A stretch of 64,000 bases of DNA from Sporobacter sp038405045 (GCA_038405045.1 JBBZIV010000002.1:310001-374000), one strand, 5' to 3'. Counted from the stretch's first letter, positions 52,817 through 62,091 are shown. The notes: generated by a model from the sequence alone, not told the origin. Translations and numbers: made by a program.

Positions 52817-53368
52817 TTAAAAAAGGCGCTCGTCATAGACGGCCCTTGCCCCGCCGATAAATTTTGGCCGCGTCCTCGCGGCGTTGACAGGTGCCTGACC
52901 GATATGCGTTACAGAAAGCCGCAGAGGGACGGCCACGCGCTTTAAATGCATGCCAATAAGCGTGCCTCCGATGTCGAGCCCGGCGTCGGCACGGATTTCT
53001 TCAATGGCGACAGGGTCCGTCAAACCCCGATATGCGGCTGTTGCAAACGACCCACCCGCCTTTGGCTGCGGAACGACGTTGACAATCGCGCAGCCGACCG
53101 CCGCTGCGCGCTCCAGGATGAGCGCCCTATTGAGATGCTCGCAGCACTGTGCGGCAAGATAAAGACTCTTCTGACGCAAGACGCTGTAAATTCCCTCGAA
53201 GACAGCTTTACCAATTTCGGGATTTGACAGACTCCCAACTCGCGCACCGGCAATCTCGCTCGACGAGCAGCCGACGACAACGAGCTGTCCCGGCTGGAGA
53301 TGTGCTGCTTCACAAAGCGCCCACGCCAAATTTTCGGATTGTAGCCGGATATCGTCAAAGAGGTCCAT
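52817..53368 (-). CDS. UPF0340 (TIGR01440/YwlG) family protein
   Basis: A 183-residue protein matching the UPF0340 family: V-V-G-C-S-S-S-E-I-A-G near residue 30, C-C-E-H-L-N-R-A-L, and G-L-D-I-G-G-T-L-I-G-M-H-L near 125. Function unknown. ATG with AAAGGAG upstream. A hemerythrin gene on the same strand precedes it. Confidence 0.9.
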   Translation of the reverse strand: MDLFDDIRLQSENLAWALCEAAHLQPGQLVVVGCSSSEIAGARVGSLSNPEIGKAVFEGIYSVLRQKSLYLAAQCCEHLNRALILERAAAVGCAIVNVVPQPKAGGSFATAAYRGLTDPVAIEEIRADAGLDIGGTLIGMHLKRVAVPLRLSVTHIGQAPVNAARTRPKFIGGARAVYDERLF

Positions 53369-53424
53369 TTGTCCGGGCTCCTTTCAAGCGGGTGGTAAGA
53401 CGGCCCGCCTCAGATCATAAAAGT

Positions 53425-53453
53425 ATTATAGCCGTGGATGCCGATATTGTCGA
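53425..53453 (-). promoter_or_regulatory. Promoter of the UPF0340 gene
   Basis: On the minus strand TCGACA (53448-53453) and TATAAT (53425-53430) with 17 bases between. A GGATG/CATCC stem overlaps the -35. Confidence 0.55.
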
Positions 53454-53484
53454 CATCCCCGGCCATTATTTTTGTATCTGTCGG

Positions 53485-53871
53485 TTACACGTAGTTTTTC
53501 AGGTCGCTGTCTGTTGCCTTGATGTGATCGACGAGCCACTCGGTGATAATCCGGTTGATTTTGATGACCATGCTGATATTGACGCCGCCTTCTAAGGCTT
53601 CTTTTTTAAGCTTCGTCACCTGATTAAGAAATTCGGTGTGTTTTGCTTTGTGCTGTAGGAAATTCGGGTACTTGATCTTCTGCTGAAAGGCCTCCTCGTC
53701 GGCAAAATGCTTGACGGTGTAGCTCGCGAGAAAATCGAGAACTTTTTTAACCTCTTCGGCACCTTTGCCGTGAGAACACGCGTCAGACAGTTTGTCCACC
53801 TGATCACAAAGATCCTTGTGTTGTTTGTCGATTGCCGGAATGCCGAGCGCAAAGCTGTCTTTCCAGGTCAT
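53485..53871 (-). CDS. Bacteriohemerythrin
   Basis: A 128-residue hemerythrin with the di-iron ligands in the expected order: His in D-K-Q-H-K-D (about 20), H-F-A-D-E-E (about 58-62), H-K-A-K-H (about 74-78) and D-H-I-K-A-T-D (about 116-122). It binds oxygen reversibly or stores it for protection in an anaerobe. ATG 53871 with GGAGGAG upstream. Confidence 0.92.
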   Translation of the reverse strand: MTWKDSFALGIPAIDKQHKDLCDQVDKLSDACSHGKGAEEVKKVLDFLASYTVKHFADEEAFQQKIKYPNFLQHKAKHTEFLNQVTKLKKEALEGGVNISMVIKINRIITEWLVDHIKATDSDLKNYV

Positions 53872-53968
53872 ACTATCTCCTCCTTTTGGAATAACTCTAC
53901 TAAATCTATCGTATTTATTCCTGATATCTTTAGGAGGAGAATACAATTTAACGAATATTTAACGAATA

Positions 53969-54415
53969 TTAAACTTGTCCTGTCGAACCGAAGCCGCCTG
54001 TGCCGCGCGCCGTCGCATCCAAGGTGTCTGTTTCAATAAAATTACACGTCAAAACAGGTGTCACAACGAGCTGGGCAACACGTTCGCCCGGCGTGATTGT
54101 AACAGGCGCTCTGCCGTGATTAAAAAGCGCCACGAGCACCTCACCGCGGTAATCGCTGTCAATGACGCCGACCTTGTTGGCGGGGGCGAGACCCTTTTTC
54201 GTGGCGAGACCGCTTCTGGCAAAAACGAGCCCGGCGTGAGACGAGGGCAGTTCAAGCGAGAGCCCTGTCGGAATCATTGCCGTTTCACCGGGCGCGATGG
54301 TGACGGCCGTCTCAAGGCAGGCGTACAAGTCGGCACCGGCTGAAGAGGCCGTTGCATACGTTGGCGCGATAGCAGCCGGGCAGAGTTTTTTTACTTTGAC
54401 CGTCGTGTTTGGCAT
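53969..54415 (-). CDS. dut: Deoxyuridine 5'-triphosphate nucleotidohydrolase
   Basis: A 148-residue dUTPase, cutting dUTP to dUMP and keeping uracil out of DNA. Motifs 1-5: A-G-A-D-L-Y-A, F-A-R-S-G-L-A, N-K-V-G-V-I-D-S-D-Y, R-V-A-Q-L-V and R-G-T-G-G-F-G-S-T-G at the end. Trimeric type. GGAGG upstream of ATG. Confidence 0.97.
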   Translation of the reverse strand: MPNTTVKVKKLCPAAIAPTYATASSAGADLYACLETAVTIAPGETAMIPTGLSLELPSSHAGLVFARSGLATKKGLAPANKVGVIDSDYRGEVLVALFNHGRAPVTITPGERVAQLVVTPVLTCNFIETDTLDATARGTGGFGSTGQV

Positions 54416-54433
54416 GGAGAGACCTCCGGTATC

Positions 54434-55678
54434 TCAGGATTCATAAAGCTGAAGGAATCGGTGTAAAACAGCAGCTGTCTCAGCGCGCGTCGCGCTGCTC
54501 TTCGGATTTAATCGCCCGCCGGAGCCGCCGAGAATGCCCTTGTTTACCGCCCACGTAACCGCTTGGGCGGCATAAGGCGATACACTGCTTATATCGGTAT
54601 ATTCCGCCGTGACTTTATCGGGCGTGTCTAAGTTATAGCCGAGCAGCCCCCCAAAACGGTAGAGCAAGACGGCAATCTGCTCGCGTGTGATGGCGGCGGC
54701 AGGGCGGAAGGTGCCGTCACTCCCGCCGCTGACAAGACCTTCCGATGCGGCCCAGGCAATATAACCGGCTGACCAGCCGTCTGCAACAACGTCGGAAAAG
54801 CCTGTCTCCGCCGTCTGGTCGACATCGGCACCTGCCAGCCGCCCAAGAATTGTGACAAACATCGCCCGGCTGAGCGGTGTATCCGGGCCAAAGGCGTCTA
54901 GTGAGATGCCGCTCATTAAATGGCGGTCGGCGATAGTCATCACATCGTTATAATACCAAGCGGAGGTGCTAACGTCCCGAAAGCCGTATTGAATCACGTC
55001 ATCGGGCGGCAGGCGCAGAACCGTTGGCAGCCCGTTGGCGTAATACCGCTCAATTTGAACAAAGTGGCGGACGCCCGCGCCGGTCGAATCAATGATTATT
55101 TCGCCGTTTGGGTCGGTTATATATATCATGCCGTCCCACGTCACCGTCGCACCGGTAATCGGGCTGCCGGGCGTGACATTTCCGGATGCGGGCTGCTGGC
55201 TGTCAGAGCTTGTGAAGCGGATAACGCCGTCCGTCAGCATGTGGCTTAAATCAATGATGGGGTATTGCATCAGTGACATATCGCCGTAAAAAACGATAAG
55301 GTCGTCTCCCGCGTGTACCGGCGTTGTGTCAAGCCCGGATGTGATGTTTTGCCCGTTGAGGCGCACCGACCAGACATCCTGAAAAGGGCTTTGAAGGCTG
55401 TTTTCAGATAGGTTGTTGACAGCGCACACACGCAGCGCACCGGCCTCCCCGCCAAGTGTGACGGCGGGTGCATCATCTGCCCCGGCAAGGCCGTTGAGGA
55501 CATCGGCGACTGTCGGCGTTATGGAAGATACGGTCAGTGCGCGATTGTTATACAGGTTTTTTGCAGCACCCTCAATGCGGAGATGGACCTGTACGGGGCT
55601 GGCCGCCGCCGCGGTTGGCGCCGACCAGACGGCTAACAGCAGGGCGGCTATTAGGGTGAGAAGCCTTCGCATTTTCAT
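54434..55678 (-). CDS. SLH-domain surface protein with DUF4430-like N-terminus
   Basis: A 414-residue exported protein. Signal peptide M-K-M-R-R-L-L-T-L-I-A-A-L-L-L (about 1-27). The N-terminal part (about 30-130) looks like DUF4430 (T-V-A-D-V-L-N-G-L, then W-S-V-R-L-N-G-Q-N-I, D-D-L-I-V-F-Y-G-D). Three SLH repeats at the C-terminus (about 225-410) would hold it to the cell wall. ATG 55678 after GGAGG; the frame extends to 55717. No neighbour shows a shared role. Confidence 0.85.
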   Translation of the reverse strand: MKMRRLLTLIAALLLAVWSAPTAAAASPVQVHLRIEGAAKNLYNNRALTVSSITPTVADVLNGLAGADDAPAVTLGGEAGALRVCAVNNLSENSLQSPFQDVWSVRLNGQNITSGLDTTPVHAGDDLIVFYGDMSLMQYPIIDLSHMLTDGVIRFTSSDSQQPASGNVTPGSPITGATVTWDGMIYITDPNGEIIIDSTGAGVRHFVQIERYYANGLPTVLRLPPDDVIQYGFRDVSTSAWYYNDVMTIADRHLMSGISLDAFGPDTPLSRAMFVTILGRLAGADVDQTAETGFSDVVADGWSAGYIAWAASEGLVSGGSDGTFRPAAAITREQIAVLLYRFGGLLGYNLDTPDKVTAEYTDISSVSPYAAQAVTWAVNKGILGGSGGRLNPKSSATRAETAAVLHRFLQLYES

Positions 55679-55780
55679 CGCAACCTCCATAAAATGGAAA
55701 TATTTACTTGGTGTCAATTATAATAGAGTGAAACCATTTTGTAAACTGTTGTATTTAAATTGTAAATAATTCGACAAAAA

Positions 55781-55812
55781 AAGAAGCGAAACGGCATCAC
55801 CGTTCGCTTCTT
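55781..55812 (-). terminator. Terminator of the 135-residue gene
   Basis: On the minus strand GAAGCGAA-CGG and CCG-TTTCGCTTC form a stem followed by TTTTTTT. Confidence 0.85.
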
Positions 55813-55825
55813 GAACCATCAGGTC

Positions 55826-56233
55826 TTATCGGTTTAATGAAATATTATCCATGCCGTTTTGTTCGAACTCTTCAATATATTCGTCGATCCGGCTTGTCAG
55901 CTCGCTGAAATTATCGGGACCGATCGGTTCGAAATCCATATCGCGCCTGGCCAGTTCTTCGGCCAGAATCTCAAAAAAGACGGTGTCCTCGTAATCGGCA
56001 ATTGCCTCGTGAATCCCGCCATTTTCAAATGCGGCAGACGGAACAACGCGCCCCTCGCGGGTATCATAAAGCGCCTTCATACCGGCTTTGGCACACTGAG
56101 AGAAAATGAGGCTCTCAACGTGGTCGTAATCTTCAAAGCGGTCGGTGCCGCGTGTTGAATTCAAAATCCAGTTACCGATATAAACCAAATCCAGAAGACG
56201 CCGTAATTCAATTTCTGTCAGTTCGATTTTCAT
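55826..56233 (-). CDS. Hypothetical protein, 135 residues
   Basis: An acidic, helical protein I do not recognise: L-T-E-I-E-L-R-R-L-L-D-L-V-Y-I-G-N-W near the start, D-Y-E-D-T-V-F-F-E-I-L-A-E-E-L-A in the middle. No signal or membrane part. ATG 56233 with GGAGG six bases upstream. It ends in its own terminator. Confidence 0.75.
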   Translation of the reverse strand: MKIELTEIELRRLLDLVYIGNWILNSTRGTDRFEDYDHVESLIFSQCAKAGMKALYDTREGRVVPSAAFENGGIHEAIADYEDTVFFEILAEELARRDMDFEPIGPDNFSELTSRIDEYIEEFEQNGMDNISLNR

Positions 56234-56254
56234 TTTGGCCCTCCCAGCTCTCAT

Positions 56255-56473
56255 GTTTTTTCAGTCTTTATAGTATAGCAAAATCGTTTTAAAAATTCCA
56301 CACTTATCTTTATTTTTGACTTGTTTTATTAATTATTATAGCATATCATAGTATGGACGTTTTTGGGGAAGGGTTCACCGCTCCGGCGGCGTCGTAAACC
56401 GGGCCGCCCGCCGGCAGGGCAATGGGCGTGAAACCACGGCGGCTTCTTTGGATATGCGAATGGAATCAAACAT
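56255..56473. other. Divergent intergenic region without a gene
   Basis: An A+T-rich divergent space of about 220 bases. TTGACT with TAGCAT 17 bases later is the best promoter-like pair on the plus strand, but it is weak. No gene is seen. Confidence 0.4.
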
Positions 56474-56887
56474 ATGAAAAATGTTCTCATCTCGATCAAG
56501 GGTTTTCAATCAACACAATACACGGACGAGGAGAGCTTTGAGCTCGAGACCGATGGGGAATACGCCGTCAATGACGGCGTGATTGAGTTTTGTTATATGG
56601 AAAGCGAACTGACCGGATACGCCGGGCAAAAAACGTCGTTCGTTGTCGAGCCGGAGCGTGTGGTGCTGACTCGGGCCGGGGGGCTCAACGGTGAAATGAT
56701 TTTCTCCGAGGGCCGCAAGCACCATTTCGTCTATGAAACACCGTATGGCTCTCTGACGATGGGCATCGATACGAAAAGCATTACACAAAGTCTCGGCGAA
56801 AACGGCGGTGACCTTGAAATCCATTATTCAATTGACGTGGATAACGTTGTTATGAGCCGAAATTCCTTCAAAATCAACGTCAAATAG
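56474..56887 (+). CDS. DUF1934 (YwiB) family protein
   Basis: A 137-residue beta-barrel-like protein of the DUF1934 family (V-L-I-S-I-K-G-F-Q near the start, G-S-L-T-M-G-I-D-T in the middle). It precedes argS with 12 bases between, the same order as ywiB-argS in Bacillus. The role is unknown. Confidence 0.92.
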   Translation: MKNVLISIKGFQSTQYTDEESFELETDGEYAVNDGVIEFCYMESELTGYAGQKTSFVVEPERVVLTRAGGLNGEMIFSEGRKHHFVYETPYGSLTMGIDTKSITQSLGENGGDLEIHYSIDVDNVVMSRNSFKINVK

Positions 56888-56899
56888 CTGAGGTACGAC

Positions 56900-58597
56900 A
56901 TGGCAAATTTCATTGACATCGCAAAATTTCAAATTGACGCGCTTTTGCGCGCCGCTTATGACAAAGCGGTTTCGGACAAGCTCTTACCCGATGGCTTTGA
57001 CTTGACGGGCGGCGTTGAAATCCCGCGGGAGACATCTCATGGCGACTATGCCGCGACGCACGCCATGGCTGCCGCGCGGGCGCTTAAAATGCCGCCGCGC
57101 AAAATCGCGGAAGCGCTTGCCGCTTGTCTCGTTTTAAATGACAGCTATTTTTCCCGGTGTGAGATTGCCGGGCCGGGCTTCATAAACTTCTATCTGTCCG
57201 ACAATTGGTACAGGGATGTTTTATGTGCCGTCGAGTCAGAGGGGCAGGACTTCGGCCGATGTGATATCGGCGTGGGTCAGCGCGTCATGGTTGAATTTGT
57301 CTCTGCCAATCCAACGGGTCCGATGACAATCGGCAACGCCCGCGGCGGCGTTTTGGGGGATACACTTGCCGCCGTTCTCGATATGGCGGGCTACAGCGTC
57401 TCGCGCGAGTTTTACGTCAATGACGCGGGCAACCAAGTCGAGCTGTTTGGCCGGTCGATTGAGGCGCGCTATATGCAGCTGTGCCTTGGCGAAGACAATT
57501 ACGCGTTCCCGGAAAATGGCTATCATGGCGACGATATCCGCGCGCTGGCAGCGCTTTTGTTTGAGCGTGACGGTAACAAATATGCCGACTGGGAGCAGGA
57601 CGCCCGCAGCCGCGCCTTTGTCGCCTTTGCCCTGCCGCATAACATCGCGCTGATGAAACAGCATCTGGAGCGCTATCGAATCCGCTTTGACACATGGTTT
57701 CTTGAAAGCACACTCCATGAAAGCGGCTACGTTGCCGAGACGGTCGCATTGCTTGAAACGAACGGCTATACGTATGTGAAAGACGGCGCCCTATGGCTTA
57801 AAAACATGGAGCTCGGTGCCGATAAGGATGAGGTGCTGCGCCGCGCCAACGGCTTTTACACATATTATGCCGTCGATATCGCTTATCACCGCAACAAATT
57901 CGTCGAGCGCGCCTTTGACCGCGTCATTGACGTTTGGGGGGCCGACCACCACGGCCACGCCATCCGCTTCAAATCGACGATGACGTCTCCGGCGCTCGGC
58001 ATCAACCCGGAAAGGCTCGATTTTGTTATTATGCAGATGGTGCGCCTCGTCCGGGACGGGGAGACCGTCAAGGTTTCGAAGCGAACGGGGAAGGCGCTGA
58101 CATTAAATGACCTCCTCGACGAAATTTCTGTTGACGCTTGCCGCTTTTTCTTCAATGCCAAGCCGGATACGCATCTGGAATTCGACCTTGGTCTCGCAGT
58201 CCGGCAGGACAGCGAGAACCCCGTCTACTATGTCCAGTACGCGCATGCCCGCATCGCCAGCCTTTTGGCTGCGCTGAAAGGGGAAGGGCACGATGTTTTG
58301 CCAATGGCACAGATCGATGGCGCTTTATTATCCCATGAGACGGAGCGCGAGCTTGTCAAGCAGCTTTCGCTGCTACCGGAGGAAGTGAAGCTTGCCGCCA
58401 GAGATTATGACCCCTCCCGCATCAACCGCTATGTCGTTGAGTTGGCTGCCCGGTTTCACCGGTTTTATAATGCCTGCCGCATCAAGGGTGAAGCACCAGA
58501 CATGCTCGCAGCGCGGCTCAAGCTGGCCGAATTGGTGCAAACCGTTATTCGCAACAGCCTGTCAATCCTCGGTGTCACGGCGCCGGAAAAGATGTAG
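56900..58597 (+). CDS. argS: Arginine--tRNA ligase
   Basis: A 565-residue class I synthetase charging tRNA-Arg. Additional N-terminal domain about 1-110; HIGH region is P-T-G-P-M-T-I-G-N-A-R-G (about 138-149), where Thr replaces the first His of the motif; the KMSKS-like V-K-V-S-K-R-T-G-K lies near 390; the C-terminal helical anticodon-binding domain follows, ending with L-S-I-L-G-V. Follows DUF1934 on the same transcript. Confidence 0.95.
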   Translation: MANFIDIAKFQIDALLRAAYDKAVSDKLLPDGFDLTGGVEIPRETSHGDYAATHAMAAARALKMPPRKIAEALAACLVLNDSYFSRCEIAGPGFINFYLSDNWYRDVLCAVESEGQDFGRCDIGVGQRVMVEFVSANPTGPMTIGNARGGVLGDTLAAVLDMAGYSVSREFYVNDAGNQVELFGRSIEARYMQLCLGEDNYAFPENGYHGDDIRALAALLFERDGNKYADWEQDARSRAFVAFALPHNIALMKQHLERYRIRFDTWFLESTLHESGYVAETVALLETNGYTYVKDGALWLKNMELGADKDEVLRRANGFYTYYAVDIAYHRNKFVERAFDRVIDVWGADHHGHAIRFKSTMTSPALGINPERLDFVIMQMVRLVRDGETVKVSKRTGKALTLNDLLDEISVDACRFFFNAKPDTHLEFDLGLAVRQDSENPVYYVQYAHARIASLLAALKGEGHDVLPMAQIDGALLSHETERELVKQLSLLPEEVKLAARDYDPSRINRYVVELAARFHRFYNACRIKGEAPDMLAARLKLAELVQTVIRNSLSILGVTAPEKM

Positions 58598-58608
58598 TGT
58601 TCAAAAGT

Positions 58609-58687
58609 AAAAAGATTCTTCGCCGTTTGGCTCGGCATGACAGTGGTGTCATGCCGAGGGGCTTGAAGCCCCGAAGAATCTTTTTTT
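58609..58687. repeat. Palindromic repeat element, copy 2
   Basis: Nearly identical ends to copy 1 (AAAAAGATTCTTCG ... CGAAGAATCTTTTTTT), with inner arms GGCATGACA/TGTCATGCC and GGGGCTT-GA-AGCCCC. It could terminate argS and the converging gene on the minus strand. Confidence 0.85.
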
Positions 58688-58702
58688 ATTATTTTACTTT
58701 GA

Positions 58703-60382
58703 TTAAAGCCTTTTTCTGTCCTCCGGGGTTGCAATCCGGCCGATGAGCGCAGCGGCCTCCGCTTTTGTGATGAGTCCCGCCGGATCAAAGCGGCCGGGGG
58801 GAAGGAGTAGAACGCCGGCTCGCGCCAGCCGATAGATGCTTTCACCGGAGGGTGTAGCTTCTTCAACATCCGGGATATTTGCAATATGGTTTATGACAGG
58901 GAATTCGGCCTGCGGCACGCAGCGGGAGAAAATAAACGCCGCGTCCGCGCGCGTTGCGTATTCTAAAACATCGTCAAAGGCACCGCGTGAAACGATACCA
59001 TGTTTGACGGCATATTGGAAATACGGGGTGTACCACGGCGACGTCTGCGGGAAGGCCCCGCTGCCGCTGTGATAAATGTTGTGCAAAACGGCTGCCATTT
59101 TAATAGCTTCCTCCAGTGTGAGAAAATCAGAAGGCCCAGCGGCGGCGCGTTTTGACGGTGCCGGTTTGGGCGGGTCCGCCGCATCGTCGTCAAAACGCTT
59201 TTCATCGGGCACTGGCCCAAAGATGTACAGCGCATACGGCAGCTCTGTGATTTTTCTGAGGTTTGACAGCGTCCCGGAAGCGGCGGCAGGCACATCACCC
59301 GTCGCATGTGCCGCTGTCAGCAGCGTTGAGGCCAGACGTGTCACATCATCAGAAAAGCCGCTTTCCGGCCCATTAACTGCCGGGCGAACAAGGTCGGCAG
59401 GTGGCTTACCTGTTAAAATGCGTTCATTGAATTTTGGTTCAATATATGGCCTGAAGTCGTTTTCAAGCTGTAACATCGTCTCACCGCTCGTCGCGTCAGG
59501 ACGAACGGTCATCGGCGTCTCATCGCCCGTCGCGTCAGGACGAACGGTCATCGGTGTCACCGTTTTGCCGGGAGCTGTAGCACCGCCGTTATCTGGCGCT
59601 TTCATGATGGGAACGGTATCTTCCCGAAGCATTGTCATCAGCGCTTCGCGCAGTTCCGGCTCCAAAGTCAGAATAAGCTCGTAGTCGGATTTGGAGAGGC
59701 TGACCGACAAAGCACGGCTTTGCCCCGCAGTCTCGTCCTCCGGTATGGCAGCAGGCTGGCGCGCGCCGGGGCCCGGTGCGGAATCGGCGCTGTTCGGTGG
59801 CGGCTGAGTGACAGACGTGCCGGAAAAAGCGCCCAAAGGGGCCTCCTGCGTAAACGATTCTTCACGAAGGACGCCGAACCGCGACAGCAGCGCTTGAACC
59901 TTTTCCTGCAAAAAGGTCTGCGCCTCATCGGCCGTATTGGGGATGACAGCCAATTCGGCAGTGCCTGCCTGATTGACGGGCTTTGAGATCTGCCGCCCGC
60001 CTGTTTTTCCCAACTGCTCATAATTTCTGATCCGCGCGAGTTCCCGTAGCGTTTCAGCGGGTAGGGGTGCCTCGTCGCCGCCCAAGCTGAGCGAATATGC
60101 GTCGCCAGGCAGTGTCGCGTTGTTTTGCCCGCTGTTTAGCGCGTTCTGCCGCCGTGGCGGTGCTTGCCTGTCGGCCGCTTTCTGGTCATAGCCTTTGATT
60201 TGAAGACTGAGCGTGTATGGGTTGTTCAGAAACTCCGACGTCGCGCTGTCGGACTGAAAATTGTTGTCGGGCAGGGGCATGATCTCGACGGGCGGGCCCT
60301 TAATGATGCCCTTTTCCGCGATGGTGCTGCTGTCCGGCAGAATCGGCGTAACCGACGTCAGCCCGGAAGGAATCCCGTCCAT
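58703..60382 (-). CDS. Large low-complexity protein with SLH-like C-terminus
   Basis: A 559-residue protein with no clear family for most of its length. Residues 1-360 are rich in Pro, Ala, Thr, Asp and Gln; a 13-residue unit (P-M-T-V-R-P-D-A-T-x-x-E-T) is repeated twice (nucleotides about 59,490-59,560). The last 150 residues read like degenerate SLH or EF-type motifs (Y-F-Q-Y-A-V-K-H-G-I-V and I-T-K-A-E-A-A-A-L-I-G-R-I). No signal peptide. ATG 60382 with GGGGGTG is preferred over GTG 60391. Confidence 0.65.
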   Translation of the reverse strand: MDGIPSGLTSVTPILPDSSTIAEKGIIKGPPVEIMPLPDNNFQSDSATSEFLNNPYTLSLQIKGYDQKAADRQAPPRRQNALNSGQNNATLPGDAYSLSLGGDEAPLPAETLRELARIRNYEQLGKTGGRQISKPVNQAGTAELAVIPNTADEAQTFLQEKVQALLSRFGVLREESFTQEAPLGAFSGTSVTQPPPNSADSAPGPGARQPAAIPEDETAGQSRALSVSLSKSDYELILTLEPELREALMTMLREDTVPIMKAPDNGGATAPGKTVTPMTVRPDATGDETPMTVRPDATSGETMLQLENDFRPYIEPKFNERILTGKPPADLVRPAVNGPESGFSDDVTRLASTLLTAAHATGDVPAAASGTLSNLRKITELPYALYIFGPVPDEKRFDDDAADPPKPAPSKRAAAGPSDFLTLEEAIKMAAVLHNIYHSGSGAFPQTSPWYTPYFQYAVKHGIVSRGAFDDVLEYATRADAAFIFSRCVPQAEFPVINHIANIPDVEEATPSGESIYRLARAGVLLLPPGRFDPAGLITKAEAAALIGRIATPEDRKRL

Positions 60383-60496
60383 CAGGTTCACCCCCTTTTT
60401 TGGCCCTTACTTTTAGTATATATTTCGGTATTTTATAATGTTTGTTGAGCCATTTTCCGAAAACAAGCATAAAATGCGCCGAAAGGTTTCGCTTGC

Positions 60497-60525
60497 TTGA
60501 CACGGCTTTGCCTTCGTGTTAACAT
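60497..60525 (+). promoter_or_regulatory. Promoter of guaA
   Basis: TTGACA at 60497-60502 and TAACAT at 60520-60525 with 17 bases between. The leader to the ATG is too short for a purine riboswitch. Confidence 0.78.
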
Positions 60526-60567
60526 AAATAAACTATTCCGGCAATGGGTCAAGATCGGGAGGATATT

Positions 60568-62091
60568 ATGGACAATCAGCTTGTCATTGTATTGGATTTC
60601 GGCGGGCAATATAAGGAGCTTATCGCACGGCGCGTCCGCGAGTGCAGCGTCTGTTCCGTCATCAAGCCCGGCAACATGCCGCTTGGCGAGATTAAGGCGC
60701 TCAATCCAATCGGTATCATCCTCACCGGCGGCCCAGACAGCGTCTATTGTGACGATGCGCCCCGGTGCGACCCCGCACTGTTTGACCTTGGCATTCCGGT
60801 TCTCGGCATCTGCTATGGCCTTCAGCTGCTCGTGCATTCGACAGGGGGCGCTGTCAAGCCGTGCACCATCAGTGAATACGGGCGCACGAAGATGACAGTG
60901 GATCCCGTATCGCCGCTTTTTCGAGGCCTTGATAAAAATCAAATCGGGCTCATGAGCCATACCGACCAGGTGGATGTGCTGCCGCCGGGATTCACGGCCA
61001 TTGCCGCCACCGCGGCCTGCCGGAATGCCGCTGTCGCCGACGACAAACGGCGCCTTTACGGCACGCAGTTTCATCCAGAGGTTGAAAACACACCGAATGG
61101 CACGCAGATGATTCGCAATTTCCTTTTTGAGGTCTGCAAAGCCGCCGGAGACTACAATATTCATGATTACGAGACGCGCATGATCGGCGAAATCCGCGAG
61201 CAGGTCGGCGAGGAACATGTCATCCTCGGCCTCTCCGGCGGTGTGGACTCCTCCGTGTGCGCCGCGCTCTTGGCTAAGGCCATCCCGGGGCGGCTTCACT
61301 GCATCTTTGTCGACCACGGCCTCATGCGCAAAGACGAGGGCGATGAGGTTGAGGCGGCCTTTCGCGGCCGCGACCTCCATTTTATCCGCGTCAACGCTGA
61401 AGAGCGGTTTTTAAAGCTCTTAAAAGGCGTCGACGACCCGGAGCAAAAGCGCAAGATCATCGGCACCGAATTTGTCCGCGTTTTTGAGGATGAGGCGAAA
61501 AAACTCGGCAAGATCCACTGTCTCGCGCAGGGGACGATTTACCCGGACGTGATCGAATCGGGCGTCAACGCCGCCGTCATCAAAAGCCATCACAACGTGG
61601 GCGGCTTGCCGAAGGATATGTCGTTTACAGAGCTTGTCGAGCCGCTGCGCGGCCTGTTTAAAGACGAGGTGCGCGCCTTAGGCCGCCAGCTCGGCCTGCC
61701 GAAGGCACTCGTCGAGCGCCAGCCGTTCCCCGGGCCGGGCCTTGCCGTCCGTGTCATCGGGGATATCACGAAGGAAAAGCTCGACATGCTGCGAGAGGCC
61801 GACGCCATTTTTCGCGGGGAAATGAAGCGTTCCCGCGTCAAGTCGGATCAGTATTTTGCCGTCTTAACGGACACGCGTTCCGTCGGCGTCATGGGCGATT
61901 TCCGCACCCACGGCTGGACGGTGGCGCTCCGCGCCGTCAAGACGACCGATTTTATGACATGCCAGGTTGTCCCGATCTCCTATAACCTTCTCACCCGTAC
62001 GGCAACCCGCATCGTCAATGAAGTCCGCGGCGTCTCCCGCGTCGTCTACGACATCACCGGAAAGCCCCCCGCCACGATAGAGTGGGAATAA
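60568..62091 (+). CDS. guaA: GMP synthase (glutamine-hydrolysing)
   Basis: A 507-residue enzyme turning XMP into GMP. Glutamine amidotransferase part (about 1-195): catalytic Cys in G-I-C-Y-G-L-Q, His/Glu in H-P-E-V. Synthetase part (about 200-505): P-loop L-S-G-G-V-D-S-S (about 225) and the C-terminal dimer domain ending E-W-E. The end of guaA is a known insertion site for mobile islands. ATG 60568 with GGGAGG; the frame reaches back to 60544. Confidence 0.97.
   Translation: MDNQLVIVLDFGGQYKELIARRVRECSVCSVIKPGNMPLGEIKALNPIGIILTGGPDSVYCDDAPRCDPALFDLGIPVLGICYGLQLLVHSTGGAVKPCTISEYGRTKMTVDPVSPLFRGLDKNQIGLMSHTDQVDVLPPGFTAIAATAACRNAAVADDKRRLYGTQFHPEVENTPNGTQMIRNFLFEVCKAAGDYNIHDYETRMIGEIREQVGEEHVILGLSGGVDSSVCAALLAKAIPGRLHCIFVDHGLMRKDEGDEVEAAFRGRDLHFIRVNAEERFLKLLKGVDDPEQKRKIIGTEFVRVFEDEAKKLGKIHCLAQGTIYPDVIESGVNAAVIKSHHNVGGLPKDMSFTELVEPLRGLFKDEVRALGRQLGLPKALVERQPFPGPGLAVRVIGDITKEKLDMLREADAIFRGEMKRSRVKSDQYFAVLTDTRSVGVMGDFRTHGWTVALRAVKTTDFMTCQVVPISYNLLTRTATRIVNEVRGVSRVVYDITGKPPATIEWE

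Noticed and set aside
53439..53464. Terminator hairpin after hemerythrin
   Set aside because: The stem overlaps the promoter of the next gene and is followed by TATAAT, so the promoter reading is preferred.
60392..60567. Purine riboswitch before guaA
   Set aside because: The promoter is within 70 bases of the start codon, leaving no room for an aptamer.
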